NCBI GenBank assembly: GCA_946629635.1
Contig: CAMOYA010000013.1
Span: 1-36,546, forward strand
DNA: 36,546 bases
Reading direction: 5' to 3'
DNA from: an uncultured Clostridia bacterium
GTDB taxonomy: Bacteria; Bacillota; Clostridia; Christensenellales; Aristaeellaceae
Positions 8,382 through 16,709 of this stretch are shown here, in pieces. A program made the translations under genes and the position numbers. Every line of letters begins with the position of its first letter. Positions within the stretch are counted from its first letter, which is position 1. Under the pieces are notes generated by a model, which was not told the DNA's origin, did not search any database, and saw nothing but the letters and a program-made list of their open reading frames with translations.

Positions 8382-9989
8382 TTATTTCTTCAGCATGGAT
8401 TTTTCCCAGCAGTCATAGGGCTTCAGACCCAGCAGCTCCACGACGGTGGGAGCCACATTGGCCAGTCCGAAGGGACTTTCCGTATCCATCTCGTGCCGCT
8501 CATCCTTGTCATGAATGATGAAGGGAACGGGATTCAGGCTGTGCGCCGTACGGACGGAAATGGCGCCCTTCTTGTTCTTTTCCAGCATCTGGTCGGAATT
8601 GCCGTGGTCGGCAGTCACAACGAGGATGTATCCGTGCTCATCGCAGGCCTTCAGCACGCGGGCGAGGCACAGATCCACGGTTTCCACGGCGATTTCCGTC
8701 GCTTCCAGACTGCCGGTATGGCCGACCATGTCGCCGTTGGGATAATTGCAGCGGATGAAGCCGTACTTCCCGCTCTCGATGGCGGAAATGACCAGGTCAG
8801 TAATCTCCGTGCCCTTCATCCAGGGGCATTCGTCAAAGGAACGGACATCGGAGGGAACCTCCTGCCAGGTTTCCAGGTTTTCATCGAACTTCTCGCTGCG
8901 GTTGCCGTTCCAGAAATAGGTGACGTGGCCGTATTTCTGGGTTTCGGAGCAGGCATATTCGTTGATGCCGTTTTCCACCAGGAGCTCGGTCAGCGTGTGC
9001 CGGATCTGCGGCGGATTGACCAGATAATTGTGCGGAATATGCAGGTCGCCGTCGTACTCCAGCATGCCGGCGTATTTGACATTGGGAACCACGCCACGGT
9101 CAAACTTGTCGAAGGAGGCATCTCCGTCAAAGGCCATGGACAGCTCCAGGGCACGGTCTCCGCGGAAGTTGAAAAGGATAACGCTGTCCCCGTCGTGCAT
9201 GGCGCCGACAGGCTGACCGTTTTCACCGATGACGAAGGAAGGAAGATCCTGATCGATCGCACCGGTTTCTGCACGGAGGGTTTCAATGGCTTCCCGGGCG
9301 CTGCCGAAGAAAGCGCCTTCCCCATCGATGACCTTGTACGAACTCTTGCCGTGGACATGCACGTCCCACCCGGCTTTGACCATCGCCCAGTTGGCCTGAT
9401 AGCGGTCCATCGTGATCTGCATGCGGCCGCCGCCGGAGGCAATCCGGCCGTCAAAGGAAGCATCGTTCAGCTCAGCCAGCACGTTTTCCAGCTGGTCGAT
9501 ATACTCCAGCGCGGAGGTGGCAGGCACGTCCCGCCCGTCCAGCAGCGTGTGGACGCGAACCTTCTTCACGCCCTCCTTTTTGGCCTCGCGCAGCATGGCA
9601 ATCAGATGGGAAATATTGGAGTGAACGTTGCCGTCGGACAGAAGGCCGATGAAATGCAGCGTGGTGCCGCCGGAGATCACGGAGCCAACCAGATCCTTCC
9701 AGGTGGCGGATTCATAGATTTTGCCGGATTCGATGGATTCGTTGACCAGCTTGGCACCCTGAGAATAGATCTGGCCGCAGCCCAGGGCGTTGTGCCCCAC
9801 TTCGCTGTTGCCCATATCATCGTCCGAGGGAAGACCGACGGCCGTGCCGTGCGCCTTGATGATCCGGAAAGGATCATTGGCCTTCAGGGCATCCAGGGTG
9901 GGTGTGGTGGCCTTCTGAACCATGTTGCCCAGCGTTTCCGGGGTTTCCCCCACGCCGTCCATAACTACCAGAACAACGGGCTTCTTCAT
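8382..9989 (-). CDS. gpmI: 2,3-bisphosphoglycerate-independent phosphoglycerate mutase
   Basis: The protein has 535 residues, within the usual range for the family. It interconverts 3- and 2-phosphoglycerate in glycolysis through a phosphoserine intermediate using two Mn ions. VVMDGVGE at the N-terminus gives the first metal Asp (D11). DDDMGNSEVGHNALG places the catalytic Ser at residue 62, exactly where it is in studied enzymes. HTLLDGRDVPATSALEYI, GRMQITMDRYQ, YPNGDMVGHTG and VTADHGNSDQM are further family blocks. The start is the ATG at 9989 with AGGAGG 10 bp upstream. A longer in-frame reading from 10079 would begin inside or before the promoter at 10029-10057. It forms its own transcription unit with a promoter and a strong terminator. 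Confidence 0.97.
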   Translation of the reverse strand: MKKPVVLVVMDGVGETPETLGNMVQKATTPTLDALKANDPFRIIKAHGTAVGLPSDDDMGNSEVGHNALGCGQIYSQGAKLVNESIESGKIYESATWKDLVGSVISGGTTLHFIGLLSDGNVHSNISHLIAMLREAKKEGVKKVRVHTLLDGRDVPATSALEYIDQLENVLAELNDASFDGRIASGGGRMQITMDRYQANWAMVKAGWDVHVHGKSSYKVIDGEGAFFGSAREAIETLRAETGAIDQDLPSFVIGENGQPVGAMHDGDSVILFNFRGDRALELSMAFDGDASFDKFDRGVVPNVKYAGMLEYDGDLHIPHNYLVNPPQIRHTLTELLVENGINEYACSETQKYGHVTYFWNGNRSEKFDENLETWQEVPSDVRSFDECPWMKGTEITDLVISAIESGKYGFIRCNYPNGDMVGHTGSLEATEIAVETVDLCLARVLKACDEHGYILVVTADHGNSDQMLEKNKKGAISVRTAHSLNPVPFIIHDKDERHEMDTESPFGLANVAPTVVELLGLKPYDCWEKSMLKK

Positions 9990-10028
9990 AAGAGACTGAC
10001 CTCCTGATTCTTTCGATTCGCAACGATA

Positions 10029-10057
10029 AGGATAACGCAGGAAGGGGGAAATGTCAA
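10029..10057 (-). promoter_or_regulatory. Sigma-A-type promoter of gpmI
   Basis: On the minus strand TTGACA (10052-10057) and TATCCT (10029-10034) are separated by 17 bp, giving a start near 10022 and a leader of about 33 bases ahead of the ATG at 9989. Confidence 0.82.
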
Positions 10058-10127
10058 TGAAAACAAAGCCTGCGGACATGCCTGAAAACGACGCGATGAA
10101 AGGAACCGGACAAGGAATAAAACGATA

Positions 10128-10156
10128 TTGACGCGACCATGCCGGATGCGTATAAT
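10128..10156 (+). promoter_or_regulatory. Sigma-A-type promoter of the FMN riboswitch-ribU-rqcH unit
   Basis: TTGACG (10128-10133) and a consensus TATAAT (10151-10156) are 17 bp apart. Transcription should start near 10163, about 25 bases before the riboswitch aptamer. Confidence 0.9.
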
Positions 10157-10185
10157 AGCGCCGTACGAATCGCGTACCACTTGAA

Positions 10186-10306
10186 GCTTCTTCGGGGACG
10201 GGTGAAATTCCCTACCGGCGGTATAGCCCGCGAGCCTGGCCTGCAGCCTGGCAGATCCGGTGTGATTCCGGAGCCGACAGTATACAGTCTGGATGAGAGA
10301 AGAAAT
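10186..10306 (+). ncRNA. FMN riboswitch (RFN element)
   Basis: The conserved RFN parts are all readable in order. The P1 left strand is CTTCTTC, followed by GGGGACGGGTGAAATTCCC and TACCGGCGGTATAGCCCGCGAGCC. A variable arm comes next, then GATCCGGTGTGATTCCGG, AGCCGACAGTATACAGTCTGGATG, and the P1 right strand GAGAAGAA. FMN binding normally turns off riboflavin synthesis or uptake genes (established). Downstream, CGCCCCTCA (10326-10334) pairs with TGAGGGGCG (10349-10357). ATATGCG (10310-10316) can extend the stem with CGCATAT (10358-10364), ending in ATATTTT just before the GAGGAGG of ribU. That hairpin is the probable expression platform, acting as a terminator or by hiding the ribosome binding site. 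Confidence 0.96.
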
Positions 10307-10382
10307 CGGATATGCGTCTGCATTCCGCCCCTCAGAGCGAAGCTGCTTTGAGGGGCGCGCATATTTTGAGGAGGTATGCACC

Positions 10383-10979
10383 ATGACTCACCGCACAAAA
10401 CCGAAACTGCTGACCGTTGGCGTGATGACCCGGATCGCGCTGCTGACCGCAATGGCCTTCATTCTCTTCCTGATTCAGATTCCTGTCGTGGCTTTCTATA
10501 AGCTGGATCTGAGCAATTTGCCCGTGCTGCTGGGGACATTTTCCATGGGAACGGTGCCGGGGCTGATCATCCTGCTGCTGAAGGATCTGCTGGCGCTGCT
10601 TCGGACGACGTCCGCAGGCGTCGGCGATCTGGCGGATTTCATCATGAGCGCGGCACTGATCATTCCGGCGGGAATCATCTATCATCGGAACAAAACCCGG
10701 AAGAGCGCCATGATCGGCATGGCGGTCGGAACGGTCTGCATGGTGGTGACCGGCGTGCTGGTGAACAAATGGATCATGCTGCCTTTCTATATGGGCGCAT
10801 TCCATATGGATATGGAAGGAATCATTTCCTTTGCGAAGGTGGACGGGGTGGACAGCGAAACGAAGCTGCTGCTGCTGGTCACGGGCCCCTTCAATCTGCT
10901 CAAGGGCGCGGTGCTGAGCATCATCACGGGGCTGATCTACAAGCCGCTCAGCCCGCTGCTGCATCAGAAGATCAAGTGA
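10383..10979 (+). CDS. ribU: ECF transporter S component, riboflavin-specific
   Basis: The protein has 198 residues and is strongly hydrophobic, with about six membrane segments. It fits the RibU substrate-binding component of an energy-coupling factor transporter for riboflavin. LTAMAFILFLIQIPV, LDLSNLPVLLGTFSMGTVPGLIILLLKDLL and NKWIMLPFYM are typical of RibU. The energising EcfA/A'/T module is not in the window and is usually encoded elsewhere and shared (established). The ATG at 10383 follows GAGGAGGT by 7 bases. The FMN riboswitch upstream independently supports the substrate. rqcH follows after 18 bp without a terminator. Confidence 0.95.
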   Translation: MTHRTKPKLLTVGVMTRIALLTAMAFILFLIQIPVVAFYKLDLSNLPVLLGTFSMGTVPGLIILLLKDLLALLRTTSAGVGDLADFIMSAALIIPAGIIYHRNKTRKSAMIGMAVGTVCMVVTGVLVNKWIMLPFYMGAFHMDMEGIISFAKVDGVDSETKLLLLVTGPFNLLKGAVLSIITGLIYKPLSPLLHQKIK

Positions 10980-10997
10980 TAAAGGAGCGATAATCCG

Positions 10998-12740
10998 ATG
11001 CCCATGGATGGACTGACGGTCGGCTTTGCCGCCCGGGAGCTGGACCGGATGCTGAAGGGCGGCCGGGTGGACAGAGTGACCCAGCCGGAGCGGGATACGA
11101 TCCTGCTGACGGTTCGCGCGGAGAGTGAAAACCGGAAACTGCTCCTGTGCGCATCGCCGAATAATGCCCGGTGTCATCTGACCGGCGCCTCCTTTTCCAA
11201 TCCGCTCGAGCCGTCTGCACTGTGCATGCTCATGCGCAAGCAGCTGACCGGCGGCAGGATCCTTTCCGTTGCCCAGGTGGCGGGGGACCGGGTGGTTCAT
11301 GTGGATCTGGACACGGTGAACGAGCTGGGAGATCATGAAAAGCGGCGCCTCGTGCTTGAAATCATGGGCCGCCATTCCAATCTGATGCTGCTGGACGGGA
11401 ATGACCGGATTCTGGAGGCGACACGGCACGTGAATATGGAAATGAGCCGCGTGCGCCAGATTCAGCCTGGCATGACCTATCTGCCGCCACCTGCCCAGGA
11501 CAAGCTGAGCCCGGATGCGGTCACGCCGGAAGCACTGCTTGCCCGGCTTAAGGGAATGGAACCGGGCCGCTTCAGCCGTGCACTGGCGGATCATGTGACC
11601 GGCCTGAGCCGTACGGCGGCGGACGAGATTGCCATGCGGGTGCTGTCCCCCGGAGAGGAATGGCCGGAAAACCTGCCGGATGCCTGCCGGAGAACGGCGG
11701 AATTCCTGCGCCGTCTCCCGGAGATGGCGGATCCCCGCGTGCTTCGCAATGCGGAAGGCGGCGCGGAGGATGTGTTTGCTTTTCCGTATTTCAGCAGGGA
11801 TCCGGAGGCACAGCAGTCCTATTCGACGCTGAGCGAAGCGATCGATGCGTGCTACAGCGGCCGGGACATGCAGGAACGCCTCAGCCAGCGGAGCGCCGCC
11901 ATGGTGCGGACGCTGAAAACCCATGTGGAGCGTTGCGAAAAGAAACTCGCCATGCAGGAGGAGGAGCTGGCCTCCGCGGAACGCATGGAGGAATACCGGA
12001 TGATGGGCGAGGCGATCAATGCCAATCTGTACCAGCTGAAGAAGGGCATGACGGAGGCGCAGCTGCCGGACTGGTTCCACGGGGAAGACGGTGAAATCAC
12101 CGTTCCGCTGGATCCGCTGCTGACACCGAGCCAGAACGCCCAGAAATATTTCAAAAAGTATCAGAAGGCGCGCTCTGCCCGCGAAACGGCTGCCGTTCAG
12201 CGGGACAAAACGCTGGAGGAGCTGGATTACCTGGAAGGCATGCTGCTGGATGTGGACAAATGTACCGGGGAGAGCGAACTGGAGGAAATCCGTCAGGAGC
12301 TGACCCGGACCGGATACATGAAGCGGGTCACGAACCGGAAACAGCAGCGCCAGCTGCCCAGAAGCAATCCGTATAAGTACCTTTCCTCCGATGGAATTGA
12401 GATCCTGGTCGGGAAGAATGCCACCCAGAATGACCGGTTGACGCTGGGAGCCCGTCCGGATGAAATGTGGATGCATGCCAAGGACATGCCCGGCAGCCAT
12501 GTGATCATCCGCGCGGAAGGGGAGATCCCCCGGAAAACGCTGCAGGAGGCGGCGATGCTGGCTGCCTGGTACAGCAAGGGCCGATACAGCTCCACCGTGC
12601 CGATCGACTATACGCGGAAAAAATATGTGAAGAAGCCTTCCGGTGCCGCACCGGGCAAGATGATCTATACCCATCACAGGACCGCCTACATGACGGCGGA
12701 GGAGGAGATCATCCGGGGAATCCGGATCCTGGAAAAATGA
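10998..12740 (+). CDS. rqcH: Rqc2 homolog RqcH, ribosome-associated quality control factor
   Basis: The protein has 580 residues with the NFACT layout: NFACT-N at about 1-215, a central helical coiled-coil region at about 270-420 and NFACT-R at about 450-560. It binds stalled 50S-nascent chain complexes and adds C-terminal alanine tails for degradation (established for B. subtilis). Visible motifs are LVLEIMGRHSNLMLLD in NFACT-N, with Asp97-Arg98 (GDRVV), the same residue pair and numbering needed for Ala tailing in B. subtilis. NFACT-R has MWMHAKDMPGSHVII and ARYS-like WYSKGRYSSTVPIDYTRKKYVKKPSG. AAAGGAG lies 10 bp before the ATG. It sits in the same apparent transcription unit as ribU, which would put it under FMN riboswitch control. 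Confidence 0.94.
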   Translation: MPMDGLTVGFAARELDRMLKGGRVDRVTQPERDTILLTVRAESENRKLLLCASPNNARCHLTGASFSNPLEPSALCMLMRKQLTGGRILSVAQVAGDRVVHVDLDTVNELGDHEKRRLVLEIMGRHSNLMLLDGNDRILEATRHVNMEMSRVRQIQPGMTYLPPPAQDKLSPDAVTPEALLARLKGMEPGRFSRALADHVTGLSRTAADEIAMRVLSPGEEWPENLPDACRRTAEFLRRLPEMADPRVLRNAEGGAEDVFAFPYFSRDPEAQQSYSTLSEAIDACYSGRDMQERLSQRSAAMVRTLKTHVERCEKKLAMQEEELASAERMEEYRMMGEAINANLYQLKKGMTEAQLPDWFHGEDGEITVPLDPLLTPSQNAQKYFKKYQKARSARETAAVQRDKTLEELDYLEGMLLDVDKCTGESELEEIRQELTRTGYMKRVTNRKQQRQLPRSNPYKYLSSDGIEILVGKNATQNDRLTLGARPDEMWMHAKDMPGSHVIIRAEGEIPRKTLQEAAMLAAWYSKGRYSSTVPIDYTRKKYVKKPSGAAPGKMIYTHHRTAYMTAEEEIIRGIRILEK

Positions 12741-12787
12741 AAAGAACCGACCGGTGCAGAATGATGATGGCACCGGTCGGTTCTTTT
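12740..12787. terminator. Bidirectional terminator between rqcH and the xylanase operon
   Basis: An 18-bp perfect stem (AAAAGAACCGACCGGTGC and its complement) with a 12-base loop ends in TTCTTTT on the plus strand and TTCTTTTC on the minus strand. It starts at the rqcH stop codon and ends 10 bp from the xylanase stop. Confidence 0.92.
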
Positions 12788-12797
12788 ACAGCGCGTT

Positions 12798-14021
12798 TCA
12801 GTCCCCCTTCAGGGTATGATAAATACTGTCAAAACACGTCTTGATTCTGTACTTCTGGGTCAGCAGGCAGCCGTAGGGGCTGTTCAGGTTGTATACATAA
12901 TCCTTCTTATAGGGATTCGCGTCCACCAGACCCCAGATGCATACCGCTGTCAGCGGATGGCTGTCCGCCGTGTTGGCCTGCATGAAAACCTCGCTGAACA
13001 GCCGGCTGTAGAACCGGTCGTGCTCGGAAACCTTTGCCTTGTCAAAGTTCCGGACGGCCATTTCCGTCAGCTGGGCTTCCAGACCGGCCTCATGGAACAG
13101 CCGAATGGATTCCTTCACGTTGGTGATGATACTCTCATCCAGACAGCCGTCCTGGGTGCCGTATCCGCCCATGTATCCCTGCATGCCGATGCCGTCGATC
13201 AGCTTGCGGAATCCGCCGCTACTGTCCTTTGCATAGGTGTTGATGCTCTCCGCCAGCGCGAGGGCCGCGGAGCGTTTCTCCGGAAAGAACATGTTGTAGT
13301 CATTGTAGAACAGGGTGATGTTCGCACCCAGCTTTTCAACGGTGTTCCGGGCACACAGAAAGGCATACTCCACATAGTCATTGCCGACCTGATCCAGGAA
13401 GATATTGGAGGTTCCGCTGCGGAGGGTGCGCAGATGGCGGGCGTCGCTGCCGTCCCATTCGCCGGCATTGTCGCCGATGGCTTCATTCACCACATCCCAG
13501 CAGTAGATCACGCCGGGAAACTTCTCCTCGAAGTGGGTGATCACCTGATCGATATAACTGGCCACGCGCAGGCGCATGGTCTCCCGGTCCGCCAGGGGCT
13601 TTGCATCATCGTATTCTTCGTGGAAGAACCAGGTGGTCATATACGCGTCCCATACCAGCACGTGGCCGCGCACGCCCTTGCCGTGATCGGCTGCCCACTG
13701 GATCATGATGTCCGCGTTGGTATAGTTCATCCGCGGCATCCCGTCGGGGCTGGCTTTGGAAGCTGACTGATCCAGCAGGGAATAGGCTTTCGTTTCGTTG
13801 GTACAGGTCAGGGAATTGAAATGATCGTTCAGGAATCCCATGAAGGTGTCATTCCGCATATCCCAGAATCCGAAGGCACCGCCCAGCCTGAAGCCATAGG
13901 GCTCGGCAAAGGAGTACAGCGGCTCATAGTCGGAAGAAACCGTGCCGGCCTCCTCCGTCGATGCGATCACTGGAAGAACCGCCATGCATACGCCCAGGAG
14001 CAGGATCATCAGTCGCTTCAT
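12798..14021 (-). CDS. Secreted GH10 endo-1,4-beta-xylanase
   Basis: The protein has 407 residues. A signal peptide (MKRLMILLLGVCMAVLPVIAS) indicates export. The remainder is one GH10 catalytic barrel with no binding module or dockerin. The acid/base Glu is E180 in WDVVNEAIGD and the nucleophile is E320 in AQLTEMAV. FYNDYN and the C-terminal CIWGLVDANPY are also GH10 blocks. GH10 enzymes cut xylan chains internally (established). Two positions that are usually His in the -1 subsite differ: LVWDAY has Asp125 where LVWHSQ is usual, and GMQGYM has Tyr283 where GMQSHL is usual. GGAGG lies 9 bp before the ATG. The gene begins 17 bp after the nucleoside kinase and is the last gene of that operon. 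Confidence 0.9.
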   Translation of the reverse strand: MKRLMILLLGVCMAVLPVIASTEEAGTVSSDYEPLYSFAEPYGFRLGGAFGFWDMRNDTFMGFLNDHFNSLTCTNETKAYSLLDQSASKASPDGMPRMNYTNADIMIQWAADHGKGVRGHVLVWDAYMTTWFFHEEYDDAKPLADRETMRLRVASYIDQVITHFEEKFPGVIYCWDVVNEAIGDNAGEWDGSDARHLRTLRSGTSNIFLDQVGNDYVEYAFLCARNTVEKLGANITLFYNDYNMFFPEKRSAALALAESINTYAKDSSGGFRKLIDGIGMQGYMGGYGTQDGCLDESIITNVKESIRLFHEAGLEAQLTEMAVRNFDKAKVSEHDRFYSRLFSEVFMQANTADSHPLTAVCIWGLVDANPYKKDYVYNLNSPYGCLLTQKYRIKTCFDSIYHTLKGD

Positions 14022-14038
14022 TTCTCAATTCCTCCGGT

Positions 14039-15685
14039 TCAGTCTTCTTCAAAGGTACAACCGCCGATGAACTCCCGCAGCAGGGAAAGCGGCGGAATTT
14101 CATTCAGCAGGGCGGGATCCACATCCGGCAGATAGTTCAGGGTCTTGATCAGCCGGCGGGCAAGCAGGTAGTTCGGCGACTCCGGCGCAATCTCCTTCAG
14201 CAGTTCATAGGCAAAGAGCTTCAGGATCGGCAGCTCGTAATGCAGCGCGGTGTTGAACATGCTGTCCGCGTTCTCCTGATAGGCGAAAATATACTTTTCC
14301 TCGCCCCGTCGGACGCTGGGCCAGATGGCCAGGGTTTTCTCGGGCGCGTAAGCGCGGAACTGGTAATCCCGTACGATCCGGCGCAGCAGGCGGACGTCCG
14401 TCGTGCGGATCCGGTTGTGATCGTCCAGATTCAGGCAGGTCAGCGCGCTGACAAAGACGCGGTAGATTTCATCGGAGGGCAGGCTTTCGGATACCAGCGG
14501 GTTCAGGCCGTGGATACCTTCCAGGATGATGATTTCTCCGGGGGCGAGGGTGGTCGGGGGCGTGAGGTAATCCTTCTCGCCGGATTCGAAGTCATATCCG
14601 GGCATGAACACCTCTTCACCGTTGAGCAGCGCGGTGAGACTTTCGGAAAGCAGCTTGATATCGAGCGCTTCGATGGTTTCATAATCCTTCGTTCCGTCCA
14701 GCTGCATGGGTAGATCCGCACGGTTGATGAAAAAGTCATCCATGGAGATGCGCCGCGATTGATGGCCGTACATCTGCAGATGAACCGCCAGGCGGCCGGC
14801 AAAGGTGGTCTTGCCGCTGGAGGAAGGTCCGGCGACCAGCACGATATGCTTGTTCAGCTCATGTACCCGGCGGGCAATATTGTTGATCGCGGATTCGTGC
14901 AGCGCCTCGTTGACCCGGATAAAGTTCCGCAGCCTGTTTTCCTCGATCATCCGGGTGACATCCGTCACGTTGGTGACGCCGAGAATTTCACACCATTCCG
15001 CGCTCTGGCTGAATACCTCCAGGTGCTTCGGCCGGTAGACGTAGGGAGCCGCATGCTCGAAGTCCTTCCCGGCGGGCAGCTGGAGCACGAATCCGCCCCG
15101 CAGCTCGAAGAGCGTGAACACCGGGACATATCCGGTGGAAACGGTCATGGCGCCGTAGAAGTATTCCCACATCCCATCAATGGAATACATGTTGATATAG
15201 GGAACAGGACGGCGGCGGAGCAGCTCCACCTTGTCCGGCTGCTTTTCTTCCTCGAAATAGCGGATGGCGTCCTCCTTTGTCCACTGCTTCCGCTCGAAGG
15301 TCAGGTCCAGCTCCACAAGGCGGCGCATCTCGTTCTCCAGACGGACGATGTCCTGCCGGTGCAGCGTGATGCCGGGCAGGCGAACGAACACGCCGTATCC
15401 GACGGAATATTCAATCCGAACCTGCTGATAGGGGTACAGATGGCGCAGCGCCAGCAGCATGACGAAGCGAAGAGAGCGCTCGTATACCCTGCGCCCTTCC
15501 TCGTGCTCCAGCGTCAGGGGCTCCAGGGAGCAGTCCCGCCGGAGCGGCTCATTCAACTCGCGCACCACGCCGCCGGACAGCGCGGCCAGCGTGCCGTGCG
15601 GAAAAGCGTTCAGCGCCTTCAGAGCGGCCTGAACCGTGGTTCCTTCCGGGAATTCTTTTTGACTGTTATTGGACTGGATGATCAT
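14039..15685 (-). CDS. Nucleoside (uridine-type) kinase with N-terminal TGS/ThrRS-like domain
   Basis: The protein has 548 residues. The N-terminal 65 residues resemble a TGS domain (EFPEGTTVQAALKALN). The next 200 or so resemble the threonyl-tRNA synthetase second domain (HGEE-type motifs are degraded). The C-terminal half, from about residue 280, is a phosphoribulokinase/uridine kinase P-loop domain with VAGPSSSGKTTFAGRL as Walker A and ISMDDFFINR and DYETIEALDIKLL as substrate-site motifs. Such proteins are widespread in Clostridia and Thermotogae and are annotated as nucleoside kinases. The exact nucleoside is unknown to me. I chose the ATG at 15685, 9 bp after AAGGAGG; two earlier in-frame starts lack spacing. 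It lies 22 bp after the exonuclease gene. Confidence 0.85.
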   Translation of the reverse strand: MIIQSNNSQKEFPEGTTVQAALKALNAFPHGTLAALSGGVVRELNEPLRRDCSLEPLTLEHEEGRRVYERSLRFVMLLALRHLYPYQQVRIEYSVGYGVFVRLPGITLHRQDIVRLENEMRRLVELDLTFERKQWTKEDAIRYFEEEKQPDKVELLRRRPVPYINMYSIDGMWEYFYGAMTVSTGYVPVFTLFELRGGFVLQLPAGKDFEHAAPYVYRPKHLEVFSQSAEWCEILGVTNVTDVTRMIEENRLRNFIRVNEALHESAINNIARRVHELNKHIVLVAGPSSSGKTTFAGRLAVHLQMYGHQSRRISMDDFFINRADLPMQLDGTKDYETIEALDIKLLSESLTALLNGEEVFMPGYDFESGEKDYLTPPTTLAPGEIIILEGIHGLNPLVSESLPSDEIYRVFVSALTCLNLDDHNRIRTTDVRLLRRIVRDYQFRAYAPEKTLAIWPSVRRGEEKYIFAYQENADSMFNTALHYELPILKLFAYELLKEIAPESPNYLLARRLIKTLNYLPDVDPALLNEIPPLSLLREFIGGCTFEED

Positions 15686-15707
15686 TCGGGGCATCCTCCT
15701 TCGGCGA

Positions 15708-16709
15708 TTAATCGAAGGGCATGCTGGCGATATCGGCATTCAGCAGCTCTTCATCCGGATCGGGAAGGGCGCCGTGTTCTTCCAGATAGCGGGCGGCGCG
15801 CTCGCGCATCTGGAGCTGTTTGGTATGCACGTAGGCGACGTTTGCGCTGGTCGCAGGGGCGGTGGTTCGGCTCATAACCTTCTTTCCGTCATCATCGATC
15901 CGGAAACGGAGACGGATCAGAATCCTGCCGTGATTTTTGCACTTGGCAACTGCGAGATACCTGTCGGCGCTCTGTTTAATATATTCGCCGTCCAGGGCCA
16001 GAACCCTTCCGCAACGCGGGCAAACAGGATGAATTGCCGTTTCACTTTCCAGCGCGTCGCGGACTGAGTCAAAGGCTTCGCCCGGAGTCTTTTCCCGGGC
16101 ATTCCGCCTGGCATGGATCAGCTGACGGGGCTTCTGCGGATAATTCAGCACAGCATCTGGATCCGGGAGCATCTTGAACACCAGCGCGGTATACCAGGCA
16201 TCGTTCATGGCATTGTGGAAAGCCATGGACTCATCGGGCTGGATGTTCAGCGCCTCCATGGCGCTTTTCAGGCTGGCACGGTCCTTCATCCTGTGCAGAT
16301 CGCTGTACAGGCGTTGAATATCGCACAGGGGCGCGAGCGGAATGTCCTCACAATGGAAAAAGCTGATGTTCTGATAGAGAACGCTGATATCGTCACATCC
16401 CCAGGTGAGCAGGGTATAATCCTCGCCGCACCACTCGGCAAAACGGGTCAGCGCTTCCCGGAAGGCCGGAGCGCCGGCCAGGGTTTCGGAATCCAGTCCG
16501 GTCATCCGCCGGATTCGGGGATGAATCTTCAGATAATGGGTTGGCGCGATCGGTATCGAAATGGCTTCGGCCGGGTTCAGGTCTGCATCCAGCCGGACGG
16601 CGCCGATCTGAATCATCTCAAAGATGAGCCTGTCACCCACCTCGCGATAGGTGCGGCTCTGATAGGAAATGGGCTGGTTCCATTCAAGGTCCAGAATGAT
16701 ATAGGTCAT
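15708..16709 (-). CDS. DEDDh 3'-5' exonuclease with C-terminal zinc ribbon
   Basis: The protein has 333 residues. It opens with the ExoI motif of the RNase T/DnaQ superfamily (IILDLEWNQP; D7 and E9). TWGCDDISVLYQN gives ExoII, and AFHNAMNDAWYTALVF supplies the His and Asp of a DEDDh ExoIII. It resembles KapD-type exonucleases of Bacillota. After the nuclease domain, CPRC (about residue 231) and KCKNH (about 255) look like a Cys3His zinc ribbon, which I do not recall as standard for this group. The substrate (RNA or DNA) cannot be read from sequence. Its start overlaps the end of the FAD oxidoreductase gene by 4 bp, so the two are translationally coupled. Confidence 0.87.
   Translation of the reverse strand: MTYIILDLEWNQPISYQSRTYREVGDRLIFEMIQIGAVRLDADLNPAEAISIPIAPTHYLKIHPRIRRMTGLDSETLAGAPAFREALTRFAEWCGEDYTLLTWGCDDISVLYQNISFFHCEDIPLAPLCDIQRLYSDLHRMKDRASLKSAMEALNIQPDESMAFHNAMNDAWYTALVFKMLPDPDAVLNYPQKPRQLIHARRNAREKTPGEAFDSVRDALESETAIHPVCPRCGRVLALDGEYIKQSADRYLAVAKCKNHGRILIRLRFRIDDDGKKVMSRTTAPATSANVAYVHTKQLQMRERAARYLEEHGALPDPDEELLNADIASMPFD

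Noticed and set aside
8109-10007. An open frame of 632 codons on the plus strand opposite gpmI
   Set aside because: gpmI has its full motif set, promoter and terminator on the minus strand. The plus frame has none.
10332-12773. An open frame of 813 codons on the minus strand opposite ribU and rqcH
   Set aside because: It crosses two real genes, the riboswitch platform and the terminator, and has no recognisable motif.
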